32,228 nucleotides of DNA from Negativicutes bacterium (GCA_009930275.1 RZYP01000017.1:1-32228); one strand, 5' to 3'. Numbered from the stretch's first letter, positions 18,725 to 27,197 are shown. A program made the numbers and translations. The notes: generated by a model not told the origin, from the sequence alone.

Positions 18725-19036
18725 ATGGCAAGGGAAAAACGTCGTATCAATGGTTTTAAGCTATTGCTGCTATTTATAGCCGTGTGCTTTCTGATTGCTT
18801 TGGCCCATAAGGAATACAGGATTTACCAAGTAAATAGAGAATTGGAAAATACCCGTCAAAGAATTGAAAACTTAAAAGGCGAACAAGAAGCGTTGGAAGT
18901 AGAGCGTAAAAAGCTGGATGATTTGCACTATATAGAAAAATTAGCCCGTGAAAAACATAATATGGTCGGCAAAGACGAAGTACCACTGTTCATCATTGAA
19001 GAAAAAGAAACGCAAACAACGAAAAGGAAACAGTAA
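18725..19036 (+). CDS. divIC: Septum formation initiator protein (DivIC/FtsB family)
   Basis: A 103-residue bitopic membrane protein of the cell-division FtsL/DivIC/FtsQ complex. It has a basic cytosolic start (MAREKRR), one membrane helix (residues 11-28) and a coiled coil (about 31-70). The family motif YIEKLAREKHNMVGKDEV (69-86) follows. The position before the S1 protein matches Bacillus divIC. The start is uncertain: AGGAG is only one base from the ATG at 18725. The in-frame GTG at 18713 likewise has CGGAG one base before it. The longer reading from 18620 overlaps the hup terminator and is rejected. Confidence 0.88.
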   Translation: MAREKRRINGFKLLLLFIAVCFLIALAHKEYRIYQVNRELENTRQRIENLKGEQEALEVERKKLDDLHYIEKLAREKHNMVGKDEVPLFIIEEKETQTTKRKQ

Positions 19037-19049
19037 ATTGTTTTTCCGG

Positions 19050-19079
19050 TTGACACTTGTTTGCTTCGAAGGTTATAAT
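19050..19079 (+). promoter_or_regulatory. Strong promoter of the S1-domain protein gene
   Basis: Perfect TTGACA (19050-19055) and TATAAT (19074-19079) boxes are 18 bases apart. The start is near 19086. Confidence 0.85.
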
Positions 19080-19121
19080 TAGTCGCAAGAACAAAAATTA
19101 TAAGGGGGATCATTGATCTTT

Positions 19122-19535
19122 ATGGCTCTTGAAGTAGGCGCTATCGTGGAAGGCGAAGTTTCCGGTATTACAAATTTTGGCGCTTTTGTGCAGTTGCCGG
19201 AGGGAAAAGTTGGCCTGATTCATATTTCAGAGGTATCTAATGTTTATGTCAAAGACGTCCATGACTTTTTGAAAGAAAAGGACAAAGTGACGGTCAAGGT
19301 TTTGTCGATAGACGAAAAGGGCAAAATCGGCTTGTCTATCAAGCAGCTGATGCCGCCGCCAGCACCAAGAAAACCTATTGAACGTCGCCCGGTGACACCA
19401 AAAGTGGCGCCGACCATTACTTTTGAAGATAAGATATCACGTTTCTTGAAAGATAGTGATGATAGATTGCTGGATTTGAAACGGAATACTGAATCAAAGC
19501 GCGGTGGTCGCGGTGCTAGCCGCAGAAATGATTAA
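19122..19535 (+). CDS. S1-domain RNA-binding protein (YabR-like)
   Basis: A 137-residue protein with one S1 domain (residues 4-75; GITNFGAFVQLPEGKVGLIH and VLSIDEKGKIGLSIKQ are diagnostic). A proline/arginine-rich linker follows, then a basic, glycine-rich tail ending RGGRGASRRND. It is likely to bind RNA or the ribosome; family members in this position are YabR-like. ATG 19122 fits the family start MALEVG. AAGGGGG is 13 bases upstream, and a TTG at 19113 is closer at four bases. A GATC-ATT-GATC hairpin between them could shorten the effective spacing, so the start remains ambiguous by three codons. Confidence 0.88.
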   Translation: MALEVGAIVEGEVSGITNFGAFVQLPEGKVGLIHISEVSNVYVKDVHDFLKEKDKVTVKVLSIDEKGKIGLSIKQLMPPPAPRKPIERRPVTPKVAPTITFEDKISRFLKDSDDRLLDLKRNTESKRGGRGASRRND

Positions 19536-19548
19536 ACTATGAAATGTT

Positions 19549-19581
19549 GGGCACTTCTTTTGGAGTGCCCGTTTTGTTTTT
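19549..19581 (+). terminator. Terminator-like hairpin between the S1 gene and tilS
   Basis: GGGCACT (19549-19555) pairs with AGTGCCC (19564-19570), followed by GTTTTGTTTTT. The tilS ribosome binding site begins at the very next base. Confidence 0.85.
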
Positions 19582-19591
19582 GGGAGGCATT

Positions 19592-20977
19592 ATGGCTAAA
19601 GAAACGATCAGCCACAAACTGGAACAGCTTTTAAAGAATCAGAACCTGTTTCCACATGGTGCAGCGCTTATAGCAGCCTGTTCTGGTGGCGCTGATTCTT
19701 TGGCGATGACCTCTTTGCTCCAACAAGTAGGGCAGGAGAAGGATTGGCAGGTCTTTGTCTGTCACGTACAGCACCATTTGCGGGGCGATGAGGCTGAAAA
19801 GGATGCCTTATTTGTGGAAAATTTTTGTCACGAAAGGCATTTGCCTTTTATCAGGGTCGACGTCGAGGTTCTTCCTTTTGCTGAAAGGAACAGGCTTTCT
19901 GTTGAAGAAGCAGCCCGTAAGTTAAGGTATAGTGCTTTAAAAGATCATTGTCAGAACTTGGGTGCTGTTGCCATCGTTACAGGGCATCACCAGGATGACC
20001 AGGCTGAAACAGTATTGCTTAATTTGCTGCGAGGCGCTGGCAATAGAGGGCTTCGGGGCATGCAGGTGCGTAATGGCTTGCTTGTAAGACCGTTTTTGGC
20101 AGTATCAAGAAGTGAAATGGAAGAATACTGCCGGGAGCAAGGCATAGAATGGTGCACCGACAGCAGCAATGAATGTATCGACTATAGGAGAAACCAGATC
20201 AGGAAAGAACTGTTGCCTATGCTGGAAGAGTATAACCCGCAAATAAAGCGGGCTTTGGCGAAGACAGCTATTATGGCAGGACAGGACCAGGAATTTTTGG
20301 ATGCGCTGGCTGCCGATTATCTTTCTAAAAATGCAAAAAAGACAAAAACAGATTATAAGCTTAACGTAAAAGAATTTGCCGCACTGGCACCGGCTCTTGC
20401 TGCAAGGGTTCTGTTGCTTGCTTTTTCCGAAGCTTTGGCGAAAGAAGACTGCCAACTTGAAAGTAAGCATATTGAGGCTTTGATACGCCTGGTAAAGGCT
20501 GGCCGCAGTGGCTCAGTTCTTGCCTTGCCCGGAGGACGGGCAGAGTATGCCTACGGCTTTTTGACAATCAGTAGACAGGTGGAATCGGCTGAAACACATA
20601 AATTTGCAGAACAGTTGTCCGTGCCAGGGAAGATGAGACTGCCTGACGGAAGTCTTTTAAGTGTAGACGTTGTAGTAGGGGATGAACCGGAAGCTGCTAA
20701 AAACAAGGCAGTGTATCCGAGAAGACTGGTTACTGGTATAATAGAAGTACGCAACAGAGAAAATGGTGACCGCTTTCGACCAAAAGGCAGCGGCGCCAAG
20801 AAACTTAAAGAATATCTGATAGATAGAAAAATGCCGAGGGCAGAACGCGAGCAACTATTGTTGGTATGTGCCGGCAAAGAAGTATTGTGGTTGCTAGGCT
20901 GGCAGTCGGCGGGCTGGAAGGAAGATAAATCTTTTCAGGAATGGTTGCTTTTTGAAATTTCAGAGGGAGGAAAATAG
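19592..20977 (+). CDS. tilS: tRNA(Ile)-lysidine synthase
   Basis: A 461-residue enzyme that converts C34 of the CAU-anticodon tRNA-Ile to lysidine so that it reads AUA. The N-terminal PP-loop ATPase has SGGADS (31-36), and GHHQDDQAETVLLNLLRG is a conserved substrate-site segment. The C-terminal TilS substrate-recognition domain contains EVRNRENGDRFRPKGSG. The ATG at 19592 has GGGAGG four bases upstream; an in-frame upstream reading from 19544 runs through the hairpin and is rejected. The stop is one base before the hpt start, as in the conserved tilS-hpt-ftsH cluster. Confidence 0.96.
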   Translation: MAKETISHKLEQLLKNQNLFPHGAALIAACSGGADSLAMTSLLQQVGQEKDWQVFVCHVQHHLRGDEAEKDALFVENFCHERHLPFIRVDVEVLPFAERNRLSVEEAARKLRYSALKDHCQNLGAVAIVTGHHQDDQAETVLLNLLRGAGNRGLRGMQVRNGLLVRPFLAVSRSEMEEYCREQGIEWCTDSSNECIDYRRNQIRKELLPMLEEYNPQIKRALAKTAIMAGQDQEFLDALAADYLSKNAKKTKTDYKLNVKEFAALAPALAARVLLLAFSEALAKEDCQLESKHIEALIRLVKAGRSGSVLALPGGRAEYAYGFLTISRQVESAETHKFAEQLSVPGKMRLPDGSLLSVDVVVGDEPEAAKNKAVYPRRLVTGIIEVRNRENGDRFRPKGSGAKKLKEYLIDRKMPRAEREQLLLVCAGKEVLWLLGWQSAGWKEDKSFQEWLLFEISEGGK

Positions 20978-20978
20978 A

Positions 20979-21521
20979 ATGCATAAAGATATAAAACAAG
21001 TTTTATTTAATGAGGAAGAAATCAGACAGCGGGCTAAAGAATTAGGCGAACAAATCACCAATGATTATGCCGGTCAGCAACTGGTCGTGGTTTCTTTGTT
21101 GAAGGGTGCTGTTTATTTCACTGCAGAATTGACAAAAAATATAGACTTGCCGGTACGACTTGATTTTATGATTTCGTCATCTTATGGCAATGACACAGTC
21201 AGCGCAGGCAGCATAAACGTTATTAAGGATCTCGATGAGAAAATCGCTGGTAAGCACGTTTTAATCGTCGACGATATAATTGATACCGGCTTGACTTTGG
21301 AAAAGATTGCCAAATTGCTGGAAATGCGGAATCCATTATCTGTGAAGACAGCCGTTTTGCTGGATAAGGGTGCCCGCAGAGTCAATGAAATGAACGCTGA
21401 CTATGTCGGCTTTGCAATTCCCGATGAGTTTGTAGTAGGATATGGGTTGGATTTTGCCGGGGACTACCGTAATCTGCCTATCATAGGTATTTTAAAACCG
21501 GCTGTTTTTGCTAAGAAATGA
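20979..21521 (+). CDS. hpt: Hypoxanthine phosphoribosyltransferase
   Basis: A 180-residue purine-salvage enzyme forming IMP or GMP from the base and PRPP. The PRPP-binding motif VLIVDDIIDTG (94-104) and the flexible-loop SSSYGN (66-71) are intact. The ATG at 20979 has GAGGGAGG eight bases upstream, inside the end of tilS. The tilS-hpt-ftsH order is widely conserved in Firmicutes. The length is typical. Confidence 0.96.
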   Translation: MHKDIKQVLFNEEEIRQRAKELGEQITNDYAGQQLVVVSLLKGAVYFTAELTKNIDLPVRLDFMISSSYGNDTVSAGSINVIKDLDEKIAGKHVLIVDDIIDTGLTLEKIAKLLEMRNPLSVKTAVLLDKGARRVNEMNADYVGFAIPDEFVVGYGLDFAGDYRNLPIIGILKPAVFAKK

Positions 21522-21527
21522 ATATAC

Positions 21528-21556
21528 TTGTTCTCGAAAATAGATTAGTGTATTAT
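21528..21556 (+). promoter_or_regulatory. Putative ftsH promoter
   Basis: TTGTTC (21528-21533) and TATTAT (21551-21556) are 17 bases apart, about 45 bases before the GTG. Confidence 0.6.
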
Positions 21557-21601
21557 TATAAAATGTGATAGCTGAGAAAAAATTGGAAGGAGGGCTTTTT
21601 T

Positions 21602-23569
21602 GTGGGCAAATTTTTTAGAAATGTCAGCTTTTATTTGCTGATTATCATAGTTGCCATCTGGATTATTGAGCATTATTCCGCTAATAGCGTCAGTAAAACG
21701 GATATTTCATACAGCAACTTTATAAAGCAAGTGCAGCAAGATGACGTTAAACGCGTTACTATTGTGGAAAATGTCATCAGCGGCAAATTGAAATCAGGCG
21801 CTGATTTTACCACAATCGCTCCAAATGACCCGGAATTAATTAATACATTACGCAAACATGATGTCGAGATTAAGGCGGAATTGCCGCCACAACCACCATG
21901 GTGGATGACGATTATTTCTTCTCTCTTGCCGATGCTTCTGATAGTCGGCATCTGGTTCTTGTTGATGCAGCAGAGCCAGGGAGGCGGGGGACGTGTAATG
22001 TCCTTCGGCAAAAGCAGGGCGAAGATGTATGGGGATGAAAAAATTAAGATTTCTTTCAAAGATGTAGCCGGAGCCGATGAGGCCAAGCAAGAGTTGGAGG
22101 AAGTAGTTGAATTTTTGAAACAACCAAAAAAATTCAACGAATTAGGCGCAAGAATACCTAAAGGCGTATTATTATTCGGACCGCCTGGAACGGGTAAGAC
22201 ATTACTGGCTAAGGCTGTTGCCGGCGAGGCAGGAGTACCTTTTTTCAGTATCAGCGGTTCTGACTTTGTAGAAATGTTTGTGGGCGTGGGCGCTTCGCGT
22301 GTCCGTGACTTGTTTGAACAGGCCAAAAAGAACGCACCCTGCATCGTCTTTATCGATGAGATAGATGCCGTTGGCAGACAGAGGGGAGCAGGACTTGGCG
22401 GCGGGCATGATGAGCGCGAACAAACCCTGAACCAGTTGCTCGTGGAAATGGATGGTTTTGGCGCTAATGAAGGCATCATAATGATAGCAGCAACAAACCG
22501 TCCTGATATTCTTGACCCGGCTTTACTGCGTCCAGGCCGTTTTGACCGCCAGATTGTGGTAGATCGTCCGGATATCAAGGGGCGTCAGGATATTCTAAAG
22601 GTGCATGTTAAAGGAAAGCCTGTCGCGGCAGATGTTAATTTGGGAGTTCTGGCACGAAGAACGCCTGGTTTCACCGGCGCAGACTTAAGCAATTTGGTCA
22701 ATGAGGCGGCTTTGCTTTCCGCAAGACGTAATAAGAAGAAGATTACCATGTCGGAAATGGAAGAAGCTGCAGAGCGAGTTATGATGGGGCCAGAGCGCAA
22801 GAGCCGTGTAATCAGTGACAATGAAAAGAGGCTGACGGCTTATCATGAGGGCGGTCATACTCTTGTCGGCATGCTTCTTGACCATACTGATCCGGTGCAC
22901 AAGGTTACTATTATTCCGCGCGGGCGTGCGGGTGGCTATACGTTAAGCCTGCCTAAAGAGGATCGTTATTATGCTACACGCAGCGAGTTACTTGATGAGC
23001 TTAAGCTTCTCCTGGGCGGTCGTGTTGCTGAGGCAATTGTTCTTAATGAAATTTCCAGCGGCGCCAGCAACGATTTGCAGCGGGCGACCAGTTTGGCCCG
23101 TCAAATGATCTGTGAGTACGGTATGAGTGATAAGCTCGGAGCCGTGACTTTCGGTCATCGTCAAGACCAGGTTTTTCTGGGCAGAGACATTGGCAGAGAT
23201 AAAGATTATAGCGAAGAAGTCGCAGCACAGATCGATAGTGAGATTCGCAAATTTATTGACGAGGCTTATCAGGAAACGGTTGAGCTTCTGCAAAAGCATA
23301 TTGATAAATTGCACTTAATTGCTGAAGCTTTGATTGAACGAGAGACTTTGGAAGGATTTGAAGTCCAGCAATTGATGGATCATGGGAAAATACTTCCGAA
23401 GGAAGAAGTACAAAATGAGCCTCCAAAAGAGGAACCAGTTCCCATTGATGAGGAACCTGCATCACCGGAAGAGAATTCAGAAGAAGTTAAAACCGCTAAA
23501 GATGTATTGCGGCCAACGGCTGAAAAACCAGGTGCAGACCTGGCGCACCCGGTAACACCGAAAGAATGA
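21602..23569 (+). CDS. ftsH: ATP-dependent zinc metalloprotease FtsH
   Basis: A 655-residue membrane-bound AAA+ protease. There are two membrane helices (about 8-24 and 103-124) with a small extracytoplasmic domain between them. Then come Walker A GPPGTGKT (193-200), pore loop FVG (226-228), Walker B VFIDEID (249-255) and the SRH region [20 protein letters not shown]. The zinc site is HEGGH (415-419), with a downstream ligand region [11 protein letters not shown]. Most homologues read HEAGH; HExxH is still satisfied. The C-terminal 50 residues are Pro/Glu-rich and probably disordered. The GTG start follows GGAAGGAGGG by seven bases. Confidence 0.97.
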   Translation: MGKFFRNVSFYLLIIIVAIWIIEHYSANSVSKTDISYSNFIKQVQQDDVKRVTIVENVISGKLKSGADFTTIAPNDPELINTLRKHDVEIKAELPPQPPWWMTIISSLLPMLLIVGIWFLLMQQSQGGGGRVMSFGKSRAKMYGDEKIKISFKDVAGADEAKQELEEVVEFLKQPKKFNELGARIPKGVLLFGPPGTGKTLLAKAVAGEAGVPFFSISGSDFVEMFVGVGASRVRDLFEQAKKNAPCIVFIDEIDAVGRQRGAGLGGGHDEREQTLNQLLVEMDGFGANEGIIMIAATNRPDILDPALLRPGRFDRQIVVDRPDIKGRQDILKVHVKGKPVAADVNLGVLARRTPGFTGADLSNLVNEAALLSARRNKKKITMSEMEEAAERVMMGPERKSRVISDNEKRLTAYHEGGHTLVGMLLDHTDPVHKVTIIPRGRAGGYTLSLPKEDRYYATRSELLDELKLLLGGRVAEAIVLNEISSGASNDLQRATSLARQMICEYGMSDKLGAVTFGHRQDQVFLGRDIGRDKDYSEEVAAQIDSEIRKFIDEAYQETVELLQKHIDKLHLIAEALIERETLEGFEVQQLMDHGKILPKEEVQNEPPKEEPVPIDEEPASPEENSEEVKTAKDVLRPTAEKPGADLAHPVTPKE

Positions 23570-23578
23570 ATTAAAGAC

Positions 23579-23619
23579 AACGGAGATTACCTTGTTTAAA
23601 CAAGGTAATCTCCGTTTTT
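23579..23619 (+). terminator. Terminator of ftsH, a 38-bp perfect palindrome
   Basis: Positions 23579-23616 read identically on both strands, with no unpaired bases by complementarity (centre TTTAAA). A T run follows. Such a long perfect stem is a very strong intrinsic terminator. Confidence 0.95.
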
Positions 23620-23624
23620 GCAAC

Positions 23625-23653
23625 TTGACAACAGGTTAACCTATTGTTATCCT
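23625..23653 (+). promoter_or_regulatory. birA: birA-bioY promoter
   Basis: Perfect TTGACA (23625-23630) and TATCCT (23648-23653) are 17 bases apart. The start near 23660 leaves a leader of about 24 bases. Confidence 0.72.
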
Positions 23654-23664
23654 AAGGATAACAT
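23633..23664 (+). promoter_or_regulatory. Putative BirA operator overlapping the birA promoter
   Basis: GGTTAACC (23634-23641) is separated by 14 bases from GGATAACA (23656-23663). This resembles the BirA box as I recall it: TTGTTAACC-like and GGTTAACAA-like half sites about 14-16 bases apart. It covers the spacer and the -10 box. A second perfect 19-bp palindrome (23645-23663, centred on 23654) overlaps it. Confidence 0.6.
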
Positions 23665-23683
23665 AAAAATGGAGTGTGATGAA

Positions 23684-24676
23684 ATGCGCAAGCGTATTCT
23701 GGAAATTTTGCGAAACCGCGCCCCTGAAGCTGTTTCCGGCGAAGAACTGTCGGTCTTGTTGGCGGTGTCCAGGACGGCGGTTTGGAAACACATCCAGGTT
23801 TTAAAAAACAGCGGTTATATAATAGAATCTGTGCCGAAAAGAGGTTACATACTGCAAAGCGCGCCCGATAGCCTTCGACCTGAGGAGGTTGTTACCCGGC
23901 TGCGAACAAAATGGCTTGGCAGCAGCATTAACTATGATGAATCCGTAAACTCTACGAATGAAGTAGCGAAAAGGCTTGCCAATTCTGGGTGCGAAAATGG
24001 TTTAGTCTGCATAGCCGAGGAACAGGTAGGAGGCAAGGGTAGACTTGCACGCGGCTGGTTTTCACCTTATGCTGGAGGTATTTGGTTCTCTGTGGTTTTA
24101 AAACCACCATTCATGCCATCAGAAGCATCCAAATGCACACTTTTGGCGGCGGTGGCGGTTGTGCGTGCCATCTATGAATATACCGGAGTGAAAGCCGGTA
24201 TCAAGTGGCCTAATGACATCCTGATCGATGGCAAAAAGCTGGTTGGTATTTTAACAGAGATGAATGCCGAGTTTGGGCACATCAACTACATTGTTATCGG
24301 AACCGGCATCAATATTAGTATTCCAGCCACGGATTTACCGGAGGAAATCAAAGAATCAGCTATTTCCCTTGCTGATGCAACCACGATGAAAATCAATCGG
24401 GCGGAGCTTTTGGCTTTGGTTCTGAAAAATATGGAAGAGTTTTATGAATTAGCCCTAACCGAAGGTTTCGGTCCCGTTTTGGAAGAATGGCGCTGGTGGT
24501 CGGTTACTCTTGGCAAAGAAGTTAAAGTGGTTGCTCCTAATGAAACTTACATAGGCAAAGCTTTGGATATTGACGATGACGGTCTCTTGATCGTAGACAG
24601 GGGCGGCGAAACAGTCAAGGTAATTGCCGGAGATGTTTCCATCAGAGCCGCACAACCAGAAGGGGGAAAATATTGA
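23684..24676 (+). CDS. birA: Biotin-protein ligase / biotin operon repressor BirA
   Basis: A 330-residue bifunctional protein. The N-terminal winged HTH (about 1-62, with SRTAVWKHIQVLKNSGY as recognition region) marks the regulatory type rather than a ligase-only enzyme. The catalytic domain contains the biotinyl-AMP loop GGKGRLARGW (about 116-125) and KWPNDILIDGKKLVGIL (about 173-189). A C-terminal SH3-like domain follows. It biotinylates carboxylase carrier proteins and represses biotin genes. The ATG at 23684 has GGAG nine bases upstream; the earlier ATG at 23669 lacks a site. The stop overlaps the bioY start region (TTGA). Confidence 0.95.
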   Translation: MRKRILEILRNRAPEAVSGEELSVLLAVSRTAVWKHIQVLKNSGYIIESVPKRGYILQSAPDSLRPEEVVTRLRTKWLGSSINYDESVNSTNEVAKRLANSGCENGLVCIAEEQVGGKGRLARGWFSPYAGGIWFSVVLKPPFMPSEASKCTLLAAVAVVRAIYEYTGVKAGIKWPNDILIDGKKLVGILTEMNAEFGHINYIVIGTGINISIPATDLPEEIKESAISLADATTMKINRAELLALVLKNMEEFYELALTEGFGPVLEEWRWWSVTLGKEVKVVAPNETYIGKALDIDDDGLLIVDRGGETVKVIAGDVSIRAAQPEGGKY

Positions 24677-25245
24677 CAATGCAGTTGCGTAATATGATGT
24701 TGGCAGCTATTTTTGCTGCCTTTATGATTATAAGTTCTTATATCGTTGTACCAATCGGTCCGGTTCCCCATACTTTGCAGCCTTTAGTCGTATTGCTTAG
24801 CGGTATTTTGTTAGGCCATAAATGGGGTCCAATCAGCATGATTGTTTGGATATTGCTCGGTGTTCTGGGGCTACCGGTCTTTAATCAGGGACAGGCCGGT
24901 GCGGTAATGCTCATCGGTCCTACAGGCGGTTTTATCGTTGGCTTTGTCGTTTGCTCCTGGCTGGCAGGCCTTCTTACTGAAAGAAATCTGCAGTCCGGTT
25001 ACGTCAAAACATTTGTATATTTGCTTGCTGCGCTGATTGCGGCCTACATTATTGGCTTGATTGGTTTTAAACTTAGTTTTCAGTATTTCCTGCACAAACC
25101 AATGACTTGGGAAAAATCAGTTCTTATTGCTATTGCACCTTTTCTGCCTTTTGATATAATTAAAACAGCTATTGCATCCTATGTCGGAGTAAAAGTACGA
25201 AAGGCATTGATTGACACAGGTCTTTTTGTGATGGCAAGAAAGTAG
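24673..25245 (+). CDS. bioY: Biotin ECF-transporter substrate-binding protein BioY
   Basis: A 190-residue membrane protein with about six helices. The [16 protein letters not shown] and [12 protein letters not shown] segments are characteristic of BioY, the S-component that binds biotin for an energy-coupling-factor transporter. No A/T components are in the window, so it would share a general ECF module encoded elsewhere or act alone. TTG at 24673 lies six bases after GGGGG and overlaps the birA stop. An ATG two codons later (24679) is the alternative. Co-transcription with birA places uptake under the same biotin-responsive control. Confidence 0.93.
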   Translation: MTMQLRNMMLAAIFAAFMIISSYIVVPIGPVPHTLQPLVVLLSGILLGHKWGPISMIVWILLGVLGLPVFNQGQAGAVMLIGPTGGFIVGFVVCSWLAGLLTERNLQSGYVKTFVYLLAALIAAYIIGLIGFKLSFQYFLHKPMTWEKSVLIAIAPFLPFDIIKTAIASYVGVKVRKALIDTGLFVMARK

Positions 25246-25280
25246 TCTATTTAATTTACCACCTGTGGGGAGGAAACAAA

Positions 25281-26054
25281 ATGTTATTAGTAATCGACGT
25301 GGGAAATTCAAACATCGTAGCCGGTGTTTATCAGGATAGTGAGCTATTGGTTCACTGGCGGTTTTCCACCGATAGATCCAAAACAGCAGATGAGTATGGT
25401 ATTTTGCTTAGCAGTATGTTTGGCTACAGCCATGTCAGCATGACCGAGGTTACAGACATAATAATTTCCAGCGTAGTGCCACCGCTGCTTGTACCATTGA
25501 GCAGAATGTGCGAACGCTATTTTGAAATAGAACCTATGATTGTAGGTCCCGGCCTTAAAAGTGGATTGCAGCTCCGCTATGAGAATCCCAAGGAAGTTGG
25601 CGCCGACCGCATAGTAAATGCTGCTGCTGCATATGAAAAATATAGGGATAAAGGGCCACTGATTATCGTTGACTTTGGAACAGCAACAACATTTTGCGCA
25701 CTGCTGCCAACCGGTGAGTACCTGGGAGGCGCAATTGCCCCGGGCATAGGTATTTCGACGGAGGCTTTGTTCCAAAAAGCGGCAAAGCTGCCGAGAATTG
25801 AACTCATTACCCCAGGAACCGTGATCTGCCGCAATACGGTAAAAGCTATGCAGGCAGGTGTAATTTACGGGTTTGTCGGACAGATGGACGGCATTGTCAG
25901 CAGAATGATCAACGAACTTGGCGGCAAGGCCTTCGTTATTGCTACAGGTGGTTTTGCTAATACTATAGCAGCTGAGTCCAAGCTTATAAATGTTGTTGAG
26001 CCGTTCTTGACGCTGGACGGCTTGAGAATCTTGCACGAACGCAATTCTAAATAA
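25281..26054 (+). CDS. coaX: Type III pantothenate kinase CoaX
   Basis: A 257-residue kinase of the ASKHA fold performing the first step of coenzyme A synthesis. DVGNSN (6-11) is the phosphate-binding loop with catalytic Asp6. GADRI (about 107-111) and DFGTATT (about 131-137) are the other signature motifs. The ATG follows GGGGAGG by seven bases. The 35-base gap after bioY has no terminator, so it may be transcribed from the birA promoter. The ftsH-to-coaX neighbourhood is conserved in Bacillus, with birA-bioY inserted here. Confidence 0.96.
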   Translation: MLLVIDVGNSNIVAGVYQDSELLVHWRFSTDRSKTADEYGILLSSMFGYSHVSMTEVTDIIISSVVPPLLVPLSRMCERYFEIEPMIVGPGLKSGLQLRYENPKEVGADRIVNAAAAYEKYRDKGPLIIVDFGTATTFCALLPTGEYLGGAIAPGIGISTEALFQKAAKLPRIELITPGTVICRNTVKAMQAGVIYGFVGQMDGIVSRMINELGGKAFVIATGGFANTIAAESKLINVVEPFLTLDGLRILHERNSK

Positions 26055-26058
26055 TAAT

Positions 26059-26085
26059 AAGGCCCGCTGAAGCGGGTCTTATTCT
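26059..26085 (+). terminator. Terminator-like hairpin between coaX and dusB
   Basis: AAGGCCCGC (26059-26067) pairs with GCGGGTCTT (26072-26080) around a TGAA loop, with one G-T pair. The following ATTCTG tail is a poor T-run, so termination may be partial. dusB starts at 26102. Confidence 0.6.
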
Positions 26086-26101
26086 GTGTTTGAGGTGAAC
26101 A

Positions 26102-27079
26102 ATGAAACTCGGGAAGATTGAGTTGGAAGTTCCTTTGGCGTTGGCACCTATGGCTGGCATAACAGACTTGCCCTTTCGCGTGATCTGCCGTGAATTGGGC
26201 AGTGCTTTTACAGTGTCGGAAATGGTTAGCGCTAAGGGACTATTATACAAAAATGTAAAAACATTTGAGATGCTGCGCATTGACGAGGGCGAAAGGCCAA
26301 CGGCAATTCAGCTTTTTGGCTCAGATCCACACGAGTTGGCGAGAGCAGCCAAAACTGTTGAAGCTGCAGGAGCTGATATAATTGACTTCAATATGGGTTG
26401 TCCTATGCCTAAGGTTGTCAATAATGGCGATGGTTCGGCCTTAATGAAAAATCCGGAGCTAGCTTATGAAATCCTGGCACGCATGAGTGATGCTGTTGCT
26501 GTCCCTGTAACCGTGAAATTTCGTTCGGGTTGGAGTGATAACAGCATCAACGCCGTGGAAATTGCCCAAAAAGCTGAAAAGGCAGGAGTTGCAGCCGTCG
26601 CCGTCCATGCAAGAACCAGGGAGCAGTACTATACGGGCAGAGCGGATTGGTCAGTTATCCGCGACGTTAAACAGGCGGTAAAAATCCCTGTTTTTGGCAA
26701 CGGCGACATTAAAAGCGCAGCTGACGGAGAGCGCATGTTGAATGAGACCGGCTGCGACGGGCTGATGATAGGGCGCGGAGCTGATGGCAACCCCTGGATT
26801 TTCGCCGAGCTTAGAGCAATGCTGCTCGGAGAAGAGGCGCCTAATCCACCCGATCTTCAACAAAGGTTTGCGATGGTGATAAGACATCTCGAAATGCTGA
26901 TTGAATTTAAGGGTGAAAGAATTGCCGTTAAGGAGATGCGTCGTCATATCAATGCCTATATTAAAGGATTGCCGCATTCGGCTGAGTATAGGGCAAAGTT
27001 TAACCAGATAGAGTCAGAGATCGACTGCAGGAATATGCTGGAAGAATATTCGGCAAAGATAGCGGCACAATTTCTTTAG
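26102..27079 (+). CDS. dusB: tRNA-dihydrouridine synthase (DusB-type)
   Basis: A 325-residue FMN-dependent TIM-barrel enzyme reducing uridines in the tRNA D-loop. APMAGITDLPFR opens the barrel. Catalytic Cys100 lies in MGCPMPKV. KFRSGW, the VHARTREQYYTG segment and the FMN-phosphate region NGDI / IGRGADGNPWIF follow. A C-terminal helical tRNA-binding domain is present. The ATG at 26102 has GAGGTGA three to five bases upstream. It occupies the Bacillus dusB (yacF) position upstream of lysS, but here four genes intervene. Confidence 0.95.
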   Translation: MKLGKIELEVPLALAPMAGITDLPFRVICRELGSAFTVSEMVSAKGLLYKNVKTFEMLRIDEGERPTAIQLFGSDPHELARAAKTVEAAGADIIDFNMGCPMPKVVNNGDGSALMKNPELAYEILARMSDAVAVPVTVKFRSGWSDNSINAVEIAQKAEKAGVAAVAVHARTREQYYTGRADWSVIRDVKQAVKIPVFGNGDIKSAADGERMLNETGCDGLMIGRGADGNPWIFAELRAMLLGEEAPNPPDLQQRFAMVIRHLEMLIEFKGERIAVKEMRRHINAYIKGLPHSAEYRAKFNQIESEIDCRNMLEEYSAKIAAQFL

Positions 27080-27116
27080 GTCAAGGTTATTTACGGACAG
27101 AACGGCTAACTTGCTG

Positions 27117-27145
27117 TTGAGAATACAATATACTTATGCTAAAAT
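27117..27145 (+). promoter_or_regulatory. Promoter of the regulator / AAR-like operon
   Basis: TTGAGA (27117-27122) and TAAAAT (27140-27145) are 17 bases apart. The start site would be near 27152, inside the inverted repeat described separately. Confidence 0.72.
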
Positions 27146-27147
27146 AG

Positions 27148-27170
27148 AGTGTGCACAAACTGTGCACACT
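27148..27170 (+). promoter_or_regulatory. Perfect inverted repeat with two TGTGCACA palindromes, probable operator
   Basis: Arms AGTGTGCACA (27148-27157) and TGTGCACACT (27161-27170) are separated by AAC. Each arm contains the 8-bp palindrome TGTGCACA (27150-27157 and 27161-27168), 11 bp apart, which is one helical turn. The repeat sits on the predicted start site directly upstream of an HTH regulator gene. The following TTTATTTT also allows a terminator reading for dusB. Confidence 0.7.
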
Positions 27171-27197
27171 TTATTTTATGGATAGAGAAGGCGGAAT

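Noticed and set aside
21673..22578. Minus-strand open reading frame (301 codons) within ftsH
   Set aside because: It is antisense to conserved FtsH motifs, with Ser/Pro-rich low-complexity translation.
21602..23569. HEGGH instead of HEAGH as a sign of inactive FtsH
   Set aside because: Both histidines and the glutamate of HExxH are intact, so activity should be retained.
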